Of a stretch of DNA of 7,754 nt, positions 1 to 6,662 are shown in pieces. Within the stretch, counting starts at the first letter, position 1. Each line of letters opens with the position of its first letter. The DNA is from Desulfobacterales bacterium (lineage in GTDB: Bacteria > Desulfobacterota > Desulfobacteria > Desulfobacterales > Desulfobacteraceae). The DNA lies in the NCBI GenBank assembly GCA_022361315.1, contig JAKSBB010000439.1, positions 1 to 7,754 on the forward strand. The letters are read 5' to 3'. The translations under genes were made by a program, and so were the position numbers. The notes beneath the pieces were generated by a model. The model was given only the letters and a program-made list of their open reading frames with translations, was not told the DNA's origin and made no database searches.

Positions 1-125
1 AGGTATTTCAGGGAGATATTCTGCCGTTTGGAAACGTCCCCCAGTGGAACGGGGTTGTCCGCACCGTAAACGCCAAGGTCAAGAATCAGTCGGGTGCCGT
101 AGCGGCTTTTGGTGGTGAGCCTCAT
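1..125 (-). CDS. rrf2: Rrf2-family transcriptional regulator, N-terminus (partial, runs off the left edge)
   Basis: The minus strand from 125 reads MRLTTKSRYGTRLILDLGVY and continues in frame to base 1 (41 codons). This is the hallmark opening of Rrf2/IscR-type winged-helix repressors: MRLTTK, RYG, a leucine-rich first helix, then VPLGDVSKRQNISLKYL, which is the start of the helix-turn-helix. The C-terminal part, where cluster-binding cysteines would lie, is outside the window, so whether it binds an Fe-S cluster cannot be judged. It lies 79 bases beyond hmcF in the same direction, as in Desulfovibrio vulgaris, where rrf2 ends the hmc operon and its loss raises hmc expression. No rrf1 response regulator intervenes. 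The ribosome site is weak: AAAGG sits well upstream of the ATG and would fit an in-frame GTG at 137 slightly better, but family alignment favours the ATG. Confidence 0.85.
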   Translation of the reverse strand, partial: MRLTTKSRYGTRLILDLGVYGADNPVPLGDVSKRQNISLKY

Positions 126-151
126 GGTAACGTACACATACCTTTATTGAG

Positions 152-183
152 CCCGGCCTTTCCCTGGTGCGGGAAAGGCCGGG
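152..183. terminator. 13-bp GC-rich hairpin between hmcF and rrf2
   Basis: Perfect inverted repeat: CCCGGCCTTTCCC (152-164), six-base loop TGGTGC, GGGAAAGGCCGGG (171-183). It starts 21 bases past the hmcF stop codon. The stem is very strong, but neither side has a good T-run: the minus transcript continues CUCAAUAAAGG and the plus side has only TTT. It may be a partial terminator, a transcript-end stabiliser or a processing site that sets rrf2 apart from hmcF. A stand-alone efficient intrinsic terminator is less likely. Confidence 0.7.
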
Positions 184-204
184 TTTAAGTCAAAAACAAA
201 GGGA

Positions 205-1602
205 TTATTCGTCTTCTTCCTGGGGTTTGAGATGGTCGGGGATATCGAGCATCTTGATGACCAGGGGTTTGAGGAATGACCATTTGATGCCGATTTCAAA
301 TTCCTCTTCCAGGTCACGGATGGCATCCCAGCAGTTGTGGCAGGGGGCAATGACCAGCTTGGCACCGGTGGCCAGAATCTGATCCCGTTTTACCTTCAGC
401 CCCACATTTCTCTCTTTTCTGAAATAGCCGATACCGTTGAATCCACCGCCGCCGCCGCAACAGAAGTTGTGCTGCTTTTTGGGATCCATGTCGATGAAGT
501 ATCCGGGTTCCACCAGATAGGAGAGGATTTCCCTGGCCGTATCCCTCAGGCCGTGGTTACGGACGTAGTTGCAGGAATCCTGAAGGGTGACGGGTTGTTT
601 GATCCGTTTGGCCGGATCGATTTTCAGCTTGCCTTCGCGCAGGGCTTCAGCCAGCCATTCAATATAATGGATGGATTCCACCGGGGGTCTGCCGCTTTTA
701 CGGCCGGCCCAATAGGGGCCTTCAACAACAGATGCCCTGTGGGCGTGGCCGCACTCGGTGCCGATCATCCGTTTGGGGCGGAGACGCTCCATGGCATCGT
801 AGACGGATTCCACCTGCTGTTTGCAGGCGGCCCAGTCACCGGCGAACATGGCAAGGGAGGTCTGCTCCCAGCCTTTGGACGGGATGGTCCAGTTTTCACC
901 GGCAATGTGGAAAAGAATGGCCGCTTCAGCCAGATCTTCCGGATAATGCTTGGCTTCACGGGCGTTGACCGTGTACATGATGTCGGCGTCTTCCACGTCC
1001 ACGGGAACGGTGAGTCCGGGATAGTCGTCTTCGTACTCTTCCACCATCCACTCAAAGGTGTCCACGTAGTCTTCACTGGAGATGTCCATCTGGGCGTTGT
1101 AAACCCGGTGCATGCCCGCGCCGATTTTCATCTCCCAGGGTACGAATCCCTGCTGGTAGAGCAGGCCGCGCAGGTAGCCGAACATGATGCCGGTGTCTAT
1201 GCCGTGGGGGCAGTACATGCCGCAGCGGTTGCAGCAGGTGCACTGGGCCCAGGCCACTCTCATGGCGTCACGCATGAACTTGTTGGATACCTTGCCCTTC
1301 TTCTTGATGATGGTACCCAGGGTGGATTGAATCTTGTAAGCCGGTACCTGTTCGGGTACCCGGTCATTGGCCAGGTACAGGAAACAGGAATCGGCACACA
1401 TGCCGCAATGGGCACAGATTTCAAGCCAGGTCCGGATACGGGACTTGCAGGTGTTCTGTATGGTTTTCCAGAGGAGGTCTGAATCCACCTCCAGGCTTTT
1501 CATTTCTTCGTAATATTTGGCACCGCTTTTGTCCGCCAAAAGATCGGTGATGCCCTGGGCCGTATCAATGGGGGTTTTATTACAATATTTACCTTCCGGC
1601 AT
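205..1602 (-). CDS. hmcF: HmcF, cytoplasmic iron-sulfur (CCG-domain) subunit of the Hmc complex
   Basis: 465 residues with no signal peptide or membrane span, so it is expected on the cytoplasmic face. Two [4Fe-4S] ligand sets are visible: C63, C66, C69, C73 ([11 protein letters not shown]) and C121, C124, C127, C131-P. The C-terminal half holds a heterodisulfide-reductase-type cysteine-rich (CCG) module with C344, C381-C382 followed by a run of five glycines, and C421-x-x-C424. This set binds a non-cubane [4Fe-4S] cluster in HdrB/HdrD. The preceding copy of the module is degenerate, keeping C260 and C284 near GTECGH. The family role is to exchange electrons between the membrane subunits and a cytoplasmic partner; the final acceptor is not settled. 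The start at 1602 has AAGGAG eight bases upstream. It lies 32 bases after hmcE and is the last gene of the complex. Length is close to known HmcF proteins (about 460). Confidence 0.93.
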   Translation of the reverse strand: MPEGKYCNKTPIDTAQGITDLLADKSGAKYYEEMKSLEVDSDLLWKTIQNTCKSRIRTWLEICAHCGMCADSCFLYLANDRVPEQVPAYKIQSTLGTIIKKKGKVSNKFMRDAMRVAWAQCTCCNRCGMYCPHGIDTGIMFGYLRGLLYQQGFVPWEMKIGAGMHRVYNAQMDISSEDYVDTFEWMVEEYEDDYPGLTVPVDVEDADIMYTVNAREAKHYPEDLAEAAILFHIAGENWTIPSKGWEQTSLAMFAGDWAACKQQVESVYDAMERLRPKRMIGTECGHAHRASVVEGPYWAGRKSGRPPVESIHYIEWLAEALREGKLKIDPAKRIKQPVTLQDSCNYVRNHGLRDTAREILSYLVEPGYFIDMDPKKQHNFCCGGGGGFNGIGYFRKERNVGLKVKRDQILATGAKLVIAPCHNCWDAIRDLEEEFEIGIKWSFLKPLVIKMLDIPDHLKPQEEDE

Positions 1603-1634
1603 GGATAGTTCTCCTTAATGCAGGTTGATGGCGA

Positions 1635-2312
1635 TTACCAGGCCATTGGCGTTCCCTTGAGGCCGCCGCGTTTTATACCAAAATCCATTCCAAGCTGTGC
1701 ACGGGAGGCAAAGAACAGGAATACATGGGACAGTTTCGTAAACGGAATGGCCAGCAGCACCAGTTCCCCGGAGAGGATGTGCAGGTTCAGCCAGAGCCCG
1801 TAATCTCCCACCTGGTACCGGGCCAGAAGGCCGGTGGCAAAGGGGAGAAAAGAGAGCAGGAGCACGCCCCAGTCTTTTCTGTCCGTCAGAATCCGTACCT
1901 CGGGCAGTACCAGGCGGCGCAGGGCCAATACGCTCAGGCCTGCAATGGCCAGCCAGCTGATGATGTCGGCTGCGCAGGCACCCAGCATGGGCAGGGAGAA
2001 GCCCAGCTTTTCCTTGAGAAACACGTTGTGGCCGGCCAGAAAAAGCGGGATGCAGACCGCACCGATATGAAAGGCGAAGAACGCGGTCGCCATTACCGGT
2101 TGCTGACGCCAGCCGTAAGTTCCGTAAGGGATCAGCCATTTGTAGATGGATCGCCAGGCGCCCTTGAGTCCCATCATGGGGTATTCTTTGTAGGCCACGC
2201 GGTCAAGCTGCCAGCTCAGGCCAGTGAAATATTTATAGAACCTAAAAATCATTCCCCCCAGGCAGACCGCCAGGGATATGTAAAAGAGAGGTCCTGTTAA
2301 AAAAGCGTGCAT
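1635..2312 (-). CDS. hmcE: HmcE, di-haem cytochrome b-like membrane subunit (NarI-like)
   Basis: 225 residues beginning MHAFLTGPLF. About five hydrophobic segments are visible, near residues 5-28, 72-94, 113-133, 147-165 and 172-191. Histidines H82 (FHIGA), H95 (AGHN), H178 (LHIL) and H196 (LSH) sit in or at the ends of helices, the pattern of four axial ligands for two b-haems in nitrate-reductase gamma (NarI) relatives. The role inferred from the family is quinone-linked or transmembrane electron transfer from the periplasmic Hmc subunits toward HmcF. An upstream in-frame ATG at 2324 gives four extra residues. The 2312 start is preferred because GGAGG (2322-2318) lies five bases before it, while the 2324 start has only a poor AGGA nearby. 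It begins 69 bases after hmcD and ends 32 bases before hmcF. Confidence 0.92.
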   Translation of the reverse strand: MHAFLTGPLFYISLAVCLGGMIFRFYKYFTGLSWQLDRVAYKEYPMMGLKGAWRSIYKWLIPYGTYGWRQQPVMATAFFAFHIGAVCIPLFLAGHNVFLKEKLGFSLPMLGACAADIISWLAIAGLSVLALRRLVLPEVRILTDRKDWGVLLLSFLPFATGLLARYQVGDYGLWLNLHILSGELVLLAIPFTKLSHVFLFFASRAQLGMDFGIKRGGLKGTPMAW

Positions 2313-2317
2313 TGATG

Positions 2318-2322
2318 CCTCC
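2318..2322 (-). promoter_or_regulatory. Ribosome binding site that decides the hmcE start
   Basis: GGAGG on the minus strand, five bases (CATCA) before the ATG at 2312. It lies inside the first two codons of the longer candidate that starts at 2324 (ATGGAGG), so the longer start would place the ribosome site within the coding sequence. This supports the shorter protein. Confidence 0.7.
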
Positions 2323-2381
2323 ATATTCCTAATAGATTAATCGATTGGTGTCTTTGTTCCTGATCATCCGACCTTAAGTCC

Positions 2382-2504
2382 TTAATCGTCCCGGTCCGTG
2401 AGATAGAGCCAGTATGCCGGCATGAAAACCAGGATGGCGCCCATCACAAGGTAGGTGATTCCCTTGGAATATGTCATAAAGTCGTGGAGTGTGAAAAATT
2501 CCAT
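2382..2504 (-). CDS. hmcD: HmcD, 40-residue single-span membrane subunit
   Basis: A small gene easily missed by length cut-offs. It starts MEFFTLHDFMTYSKG, then a single hydrophobic segment ITYLVMGAILVFMPAYWLYL (residues 16-35), then a charged end TDRDD and TAA. The ribosome site AAGGAGAT lies about six bases before the ATG and only a few bases after the hmcC stop (15-base gap), which suggests translational coupling. Position between the NrfD-like hmcC and the NarI-like hmcE, size and topology all match HmcD, which is likewise a tiny one-helix protein (47 residues in D. vulgaris). Its molecular role is unknown; an assembly or packing subunit of the membrane part is a reasonable inference. No cofactor ligands are apparent. 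Confidence 0.88.
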   Translation of the reverse strand: MEFFTLHDFMTYSKGITYLVMGAILVFMPAYWLYLTDRDD

Positions 2505-2519
2505 GTTATATCTCCTTGA

Positions 2520-3689
2520 TTAATGCTCTTCTTTGTATTCAGGGTGTTCGTAAAGTATGGGCATTTTGGCCGTGATGAAGCGGTATACCGTGATTCCCAC
2601 AAATACGATGAAGATCGTGGTGCCGATTTCCGGGAGGCTGGGGAAGTAACGGTCTGCAGCCGGCAGATGGTAGTTGAAGGCAATCATCGAGACGTTAAAC
2701 CGGTTCAGTACGATACCCAGAACGGTCCAGGCGGCGGCAATGCGGATCAGTTTCAGTTTCTTTTCCCTGGCCCCTACGGAGTAGAGAACGGCGGGAAGAA
2801 GGACGAAGCCGATGATCTCAACCAGGTACCATGCGCCCCAGCCGGTGCCCAGGTAACGCCAGTTGTTATCCACAGCTAACCCAATGACTTTTATACCCAG
2901 GTAGCCCATCATGATGAAGGAGGCGGCTTTGCCGAATCCCAGGACAACGCCGTCTGCCTCGGCCAGATGGGTATCGTCCATCTTGTGATGGAGCCACTTG
3001 TGGGCCATGGTACCTTCAAAGACAACCATGGACAACCCGGCAAAGATGGCTGAGATGAAGAAGTACACGTGAAGGTAACCCGAGTACCACAACGGGTGGA
3101 GTTTCGACGGTGCAATCATGAACAAGGCGCCCAGTGAACTCTGGTGCAGGGTAGACAGAACCACACCGAAGATGGTGAGCAGCAGGGTCAGTTTTACCAC
3201 GACTTTGCGAAGGCTCTTGAACCCCAGCCATTCAAAGGCGGCCGGTGTCCATTCAATGAAGAGAACGGTCAGGTAAAGGAAGACGCACAGGCCTACTTCA
3301 AAGAGCAGGGAAGAAGTGCCCTGGGATACAAAGATGGGGTAGGGCAGTTTCCAGGGGCGTCCAACGTCATAGTGCAGGGCAAATACCACCAGGGCATAGC
3401 CCAGGAAGGCGGTGAGAATGGCCGGCCGGACCGCGGAGTGAAACCGTTTCAGGCCGAAGATATAACAGGCGGCTGAGGTGGTAAACCCGCCGGCTGCCAG
3501 GGCAACACCGCAGAGCAGGTCAAACCCGATCCACAGGCCCCAGGGATTGTTGTTGTCAAGGTTGGTGACGGCACCGATGCCCCAGCCGAAGCGCGCGATG
3601 GTCAGGACAAGACCGACACCTAAAACGATCGCCGTCAGAATGTTGAACGGCGTAAACCAGTTATAGGGTTGGTTGCTGTTATTTTCCAT
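2520..3689 (-). CDS. hmcC: HmcC, NrfD/PsrC-type polytopic membrane subunit
   Basis: 389 residues with about ten hydrophobic segments, near residues 15-35, 53-79, 88-106, 127-147, 162-186, 203-226, 248-272, 286-305, 316-334 and 355-374. This is the size and layout of the NrfD/PsrC/HybB family, which carries no haem and pairs with a four-cluster ferredoxin subunit, usually at a quinone site. Acidic and basic residues lie within or beside helices (for example D57, E131, E146, K267, E291), as expected for quinone-linked or proton-moving family members. Its ATG overlaps the hmcB stop by one base (TAATG), with GAGGAGG just upstream inside the end of hmcB, so translation is probably coupled. The neighbouring hmcB is its expected ferredoxin partner. 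Confidence 0.94.
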   Translation of the reverse strand: MENNSNQPYNWFTPFNILTAIVLGVGLVLTIARFGWGIGAVTNLDNNNPWGLWIGFDLLCGVALAAGGFTTSAACYIFGLKRFHSAVRPAILTAFLGYALVVFALHYDVGRPWKLPYPIFVSQGTSSLLFEVGLCVFLYLTVLFIEWTPAAFEWLGFKSLRKVVVKLTLLLTIFGVVLSTLHQSSLGALFMIAPSKLHPLWYSGYLHVYFFISAIFAGLSMVVFEGTMAHKWLHHKMDDTHLAEADGVVLGFGKAASFIMMGYLGIKVIGLAVDNNWRYLGTGWGAWYLVEIIGFVLLPAVLYSVGAREKKLKLIRIAAAWTVLGIVLNRFNVSMIAFNYHLPAADRYFPSLPEIGTTIFIVFVGITVYRFITAKMPILYEHPEYKEEH

Positions 3690-4780
3690 TATTTGTCCTC
3701 CTCTTCGCCAGCGTCCGCAGCGTCAGCGCCACCTTCTTCGGCAGCCTTGGCTTCTTCCTCGGCTTTCTTGGCCGCTTCTTCAAGGGCTTTTTTAACTTCG
3801 TTGGCCACAGCGGTCTGCTGTTCCTTGGTCATCTTGTCTTTCAACTGGGCCAGCTGTTTGTTCATCTCTTCGGTGGCGCTGTCAATGGCGTCCTGAACAG
3901 CAGTTTCCTGCTCTTCCTTGGCAATTTTGTCCTTGCGCTTGGCAATGGCGTAAACACCGGTGAGGAGGACGGGCCAGAGACCTACGACGATGGGGACGGC
4001 TGCCAGGGCGCCGGAGGTGAGCTCCGGGGCAGATGTCGTGCCGAGATCTTCTCTCATACCGATCTGTTCAAAGGGAACGCCGGCAATGTAAAGCCAGGAC
4101 GTGCCGCCCATTTCATGCTCGCCGTATACATGCTGGATGTAGTTTTCCGGTTTCTGGGTGATCCGGGTCCAGGCCAGTTTGATCAGATCGGACCGTTTGC
4201 CGAAGATCAGGGCTTCCTTGGGACAGATTTCCACGCAGCCCGGCAGTTTACCCTCAACAATTCTGGGGTGGCACATGGTGCACTTGGTCACCTTGGGCGT
4301 GAGGGGATCATTGTAGGTGTAGGCCGGTACGTTAAAGGCACAGGCCACCATGCAGTAGCGGCATCCCACACAGAGGGACTCGTCGTAGATGACGGCGCCG
4401 GTTTCATCTTTCTTGAACGCCTTTACAAAACAGGCTGAGGCGCAGGCCGGTTCCTGACAGTGGTTACACTGGATCTTGTTGAACACACCACCGAATTTGT
4501 TGACCACCGTGTACACATCTTCGTCGGTCCGCCGTTTTTCCTCCAGAACCGTCAGGTCATCAAATGGTTTTTCGGGCTTGCCAAGTTCGTTTACCGTGTT
4601 ACAGGCCTCTTCACATTTCCGGCAACCGATGCACTTGGTGCTGTCGTGGAGTACGCCGAAGCTGTCGGGATAGCCTTTGAAATCTTTATTGGATGCGGCA
4701 TGGGCTAAGGCCCCCACACCTGTTGTGGTTCCTAATGCGGCCGTTAGGCAGCCAAGAAACTTTCTTCGGGAAATAGCCAT
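3689..4780 (-). CDS. hmcB: HmcB, Tat-exported ferredoxin-like subunit with four [4Fe-4S] sites and a membrane anchor
   Basis: 363 residues. The N-terminus SRRKFLG (4-10) plus a hydrophobic stretch ending ALAHAA is a twin-arginine signal, implying folding with clusters before export. Sixteen cysteines form four cubane sets: C50/53/56/60, C105/108/113/117, C137/140/143/147 and C167/170/182/186, the pattern of DmsB/NrfC-type electron-transfer subunits. A hydrophobic segment at about 257-280 is followed by KRKDK, so the tail should be anchored with its C-terminus in the cytoplasm. The last 75 or so residues are rich in Glu, Lys and Ala (coiled-coil-like from about 283 to 347) and end in an acidic stretch. 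It should relay electrons from HmcA to HmcC/HmcE. It begins 35 bases after hmcA with AAAGGTGG upstream. Confidence 0.94.
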   Translation of the reverse strand: MAISRRKFLGCLTAALGTTTGVGALAHAASNKDFKGYPDSFGVLHDSTKCIGCRKCEEACNTVNELGKPEKPFDDLTVLEEKRRTDEDVYTVVNKFGGVFNKIQCNHCQEPACASACFVKAFKKDETGAVIYDESLCVGCRYCMVACAFNVPAYTYNDPLTPKVTKCTMCHPRIVEGKLPGCVEICPKEALIFGKRSDLIKLAWTRITQKPENYIQHVYGEHEMGGTSWLYIAGVPFEQIGMREDLGTTSAPELTSGALAAVPIVVGLWPVLLTGVYAIAKRKDKIAKEEQETAVQDAIDSATEEMNKQLAQLKDKMTKEQQTAVANEVKKALEEAAKKAEEEAKAAEEGGADAADAGEEEDK

Positions 4781-4815
4781 AAATCCACCTTTATTCTTCT
4801 CTTATATAGATTCTT

Positions 4816-6420
4816 TTATTTTTTCTCATGGCATTTGGTACAGTCCGTGGGCAGCACGCTGGTCACTTCCATTTTGGTGTGACAGGTGATGCACTGGCCG
4901 TGGTATGCCCCTTTCAGACCCGGTTTCCCGGTGGCGGTATCAGGCAGTTTTGCATGACAGGACGCGCACTTGGGCGGGGTCATGGTGGCCGGACTGTTGT
5001 GGTGGCAGCCCATGCACATGGTCAGGTCGTTTTTATGGAAGGCCGTGGCCATGGTATTGTTTTCCACCTTTGTGAAGATTGCCTCTACTATCTTACGATG
5101 AGGGAATTCACTGGGTTTGTATTCCGCCTCGATGGCATCAATGACAACAATCTCGGGGATGTCGGCCAGATTCACTTTGGTGTAGGATCTGCTGTCCATG
5201 GCTGCTTTGGCGAGGGTGCCGCTTGCTTCAGCATCGTTGAGAACCGCTGCGGACTCAGATTTCACATCCACGGCGTGGCAGGACGCGCAGTCCTGGTCCC
5301 GGGTGGCTTTTTTCGGCATCTGGGCGTGGCATCCGGCACATTCCTTGGCCGCTTTCTTTTCGTTGTGACAGCCGATGCAGCTCTGGGATGCATTGCCCTT
5401 GTGCATGGCGTCCGCCAGTTTGATATAGCCGCCTTTTTCTTCACCTTTGACAGTGTGGCAGGACACACATTTGTTCAGGGTCTCATGGTGGCAGACTTTG
5501 CAGCTCTGGTTGGTGGCCTCGTGGGTCTTATGGTTGAAAGGAACCGCATCCATGTGCTGGGCAATGAATTGCGCGTTTTCCTCATCATTCTGACCCAGCG
5601 TATCCCAGCCGGTTAGCAGCACCTGGTCTGGCTGGTTCCGGTCAAGCCGGGGCATGTCGGTATTCACCTTTATGACCTTCTGCTTTTCGATGGCGTGGCA
5701 GCCGGCGCAATCCACAGGCCCTGCATCCTTGTTCATTTCCGCCATGGAAAGATGGCAGGCCACGCAGGAGTCGTGGGCAGCGTTCCGGCCGGAGCGGATA
5801 CCGTCAACAGCGGTCTCCTTGTGGCAGTAAATGCAGGCAGACTCTTTGCCTTTTTCATAAAAGGTGGTCTTGGCCTTCATGTTGGCACTGTGGTGACAGG
5901 CGTTGCAGTTGGTATCTTCATTCTTGATACCGGATCTGATGGTTTCGGCCTTTTCATGGGTATAGTGCAGGGAACGGTCAAAATTGATGGCCGCCCATGA
6001 AGAACCTGTTTTTGGGTTGGCATTGTGGCAGACCCGGCATTCGGCCTCCATGGGGCCGGTGGCATCTGCCTTGCCTTTCATCTCCGAATGGCAGGCCACA
6101 CAGTTTTCATGGTAAAGATCCATGTAGTCACTGCCTGCCGTATCTTCGGTCCGCTTGAATTTGAAGACGATCTCTTCATCCTTTTTGTCATGGCACTTGA
6201 TGCACTGTCCCTCTACGGCCTCGGTATGCAGGTCATGTTTAAACAAAACCTTCGGCATATCCTTGTGATCCGGAGAGGAGGGAATGTCGATGACGAGAAT
6301 ATCCGGCCGCAACTCAGCCGGTTCCCCCGTCATATTCACACTGGCAGCAACAATAAAAGGAAATAAAAATAAAAATGCTGTTGTTCCCAACAGCAGCCCT
6401 AAAGATCTTTGTTTTAACAT
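4816..6420 (-). CDS. hmcA: HmcA, periplasmic 16-haem c-type cytochrome
   Basis: 534 residues. A Sec signal peptide is visible (KQR then a hydrophobic run to about residue 26, cleavage near VAA/S). I count exactly 16 CxxCH haem sites, with first cysteines at 73, 107, 128, 172, 196, 219, 238, 307, 318, 348, 361, 378, 469, 485, 510 and 527. They group as 3 + 4 + 5 + 4. This agrees with the known HmcA plan of an incomplete c3-like domain, three full c3-like domains and one extra haem. CxxCHH occurs at haems 4, 8 and 13, as in class III cytochromes c3. The protein takes up electrons in the periplasm and feeds the Hmc membrane subunits. D. vulgaris HmcA is slightly longer (about 550). The ribosome site is weak (only GGGGAT about nine bases upstream), unusual for an abundant cytochrome. 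It is the first gene of the operon. Confidence 0.97.
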   Translation of the reverse strand: MLKQRSLGLLLGTTAFLFLFPFIVAASVNMTGEPAELRPDILVIDIPSSPDHKDMPKVLFKHDLHTEAVEGQCIKCHDKKDEEIVFKFKRTEDTAGSDYMDLYHENCVACHSEMKGKADATGPMEAECRVCHNANPKTGSSWAAINFDRSLHYTHEKAETIRSGIKNEDTNCNACHHSANMKAKTTFYEKGKESACIYCHKETAVDGIRSGRNAAHDSCVACHLSMAEMNKDAGPVDCAGCHAIEKQKVIKVNTDMPRLDRNQPDQVLLTGWDTLGQNDEENAQFIAQHMDAVPFNHKTHEATNQSCKVCHHETLNKCVSCHTVKGEEKGGYIKLADAMHKGNASQSCIGCHNEKKAAKECAGCHAQMPKKATRDQDCASCHAVDVKSESAAVLNDAEASGTLAKAAMDSRSYTKVNLADIPEIVVIDAIEAEYKPSEFPHRKIVEAIFTKVENNTMATAFHKNDLTMCMGCHHNSPATMTPPKCASCHAKLPDTATGKPGLKGAYHGQCITCHTKMEVTSVLPTDCTKCHEKK

Positions 6421-6460
6421 AACCCGATCCCCATGGTTTGATTATGGATGTTTATGTGTT

Positions 6461-6502
6461 TTGTTCGTCTGCAACGGAGAATTGTCCGTCTGCAACGAAG
6501 AA
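6461..6502 (-). repeat. Contiguous 21-bp tandem repeat upstream of hmcA
   Basis: Two abutting 21-base units (6461-6481 and 6482-6502) agree at 19 of 21 positions. Read on the minus strand, both contain GTTGCAGACG and end in ACAA. A 21-base period is two helical turns, so a protein bound to both would face the same side. They begin directly after the palindrome at 6504-6524 and lie in the predicted hmc leader, 41-82 bases before the hmcA start. Confidence 0.85.
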
Positions 6503-6503
6503 T

Positions 6504-6524
6504 TTCCTACTAATTTTGTAGGAA
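6504..6524. promoter_or_regulatory. Candidate operator: TTCCTAC-N7-GTAGGAA palindrome
   Basis: Perfect 7-bp arms around an AT-rich seven-base centre (TAATTTT). It sits just downstream of the predicted hmc -10 element, covering the expected transcription start, the usual place for a repressor site. The style (CCTAC arms, A/T core, about 21 bp) resembles operators of the Rrf2/IscR/CymR superfamily, and an Rrf2 regulator closes this operon, so it is proposed as the Rrf2 site. It could also fold in RNA: on the plus strand it is followed by seven T residues, but no plus-strand gene ends here. Confidence 0.55.
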
Positions 6525-6526
6525 TT

Positions 6527-6556
6527 TTTTTAATCGATATTTGAAAGCTTTGTCAA
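6527..6556 (-). promoter_or_regulatory. Predicted sigma70-type promoter of the hmc operon
   Basis: On the minus strand, a consensus -35 TTGACA (6556-6551), an 18-base spacer, and an AT-rich -10 TAAAAA (6532-6527, four of six matches). It lies right after the T-tract that would end the thioesterase transcript and right before the palindrome. The start would fall near 6520, giving a leader of about 100 bases ahead of hmcA. No sigma54 pattern (GG-N10-GC) was found upstream of hmcA. Confidence 0.5.
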
Positions 6557-6621
6557 TAGAAAAAAAAAGAAATCCCTCGGGCAATGCCTCGGGCTAACCT
6601 CCTTTTTTTACAAGTAAACAT
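6553..6621 (-). other. Possible 22-codon leader ORF upstream of the hmc promoter
   Basis: ATG at 6621 is preceded by GGAGGAG with about seven bases of spacing, a better ribosome site than hmcA has. The reading frame is MFTCKKRRLARGIARGISFF plus FY, then TGA inside the hmc -35 box. It runs through the CCCGAGG repeats and the T-tract. It may be a leader peptide acting on the terminator-like element, or chance, since its Phe codons come simply from the T-run. Confidence 0.22.
6560..6594 (-). terminator. Terminator-like element after the thioesterase gene (imperfect stem plus T9)
   Basis: On the minus strand CCCGAGG-CATTG-CCCGAGGG is followed by ATTTC and nine T residues (6568-6560). The two CCCGAGG copies are direct, not inverted, so a full hairpin cannot form. 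The best fold pairs CCC with GGG and GGC with GCC around an internal loop. The T-tract argues for transcript ending here, but the stem is weak. Confidence 0.4.
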
Positions 6622-6662
6622 TAGTAATGCTCCTCCGACCGCTGTTCGTTTTGTAAATTTTG

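Noticed and set aside
122..139. Five-codon upstream ORF (MCTLP) whose stop overlaps the rrf2 ATG
   Set aside because: Its ribosome site would be only one base from the ATG and the frame is too short to distinguish from chance.
337..1482. Long plus-strand open frame of 381 codons
   Set aside because: It lies entirely opposite hmcF. Its translation is Gly/Val/His-rich with no recognisable domain, while the minus strand has clear cysteine motifs.
1725..2300. Plus-strand open frame of 191 codons opposite hmcE
   Set aside because: It is an antisense shadow, rich in Gln, Gly and Arg and without a domain. hmcE on the minus strand has membrane helices, haem-ligand histidines and a good ribosome site.
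4828..5616. Plus-strand open frame of 262 codons opposite hmcA
   Set aside because: It is an antisense shadow of the CxxCH-rich coding sequence. It has no ribosome site or domain pattern, and the minus strand explains the region fully.
6504..6531. Plus-strand intrinsic terminator (7-bp stem followed by T7)
   Set aside because: No plus-strand gene ends anywhere near. The AT-rich palindrome position fits an operator for hmc better, though the RNA fold is possible.
6421..6560. Sigma54 promoter for hmc
   Set aside because: The GG and GC dinucleotides near the TTGCA repeats are 12-13 bases apart instead of the required 10.
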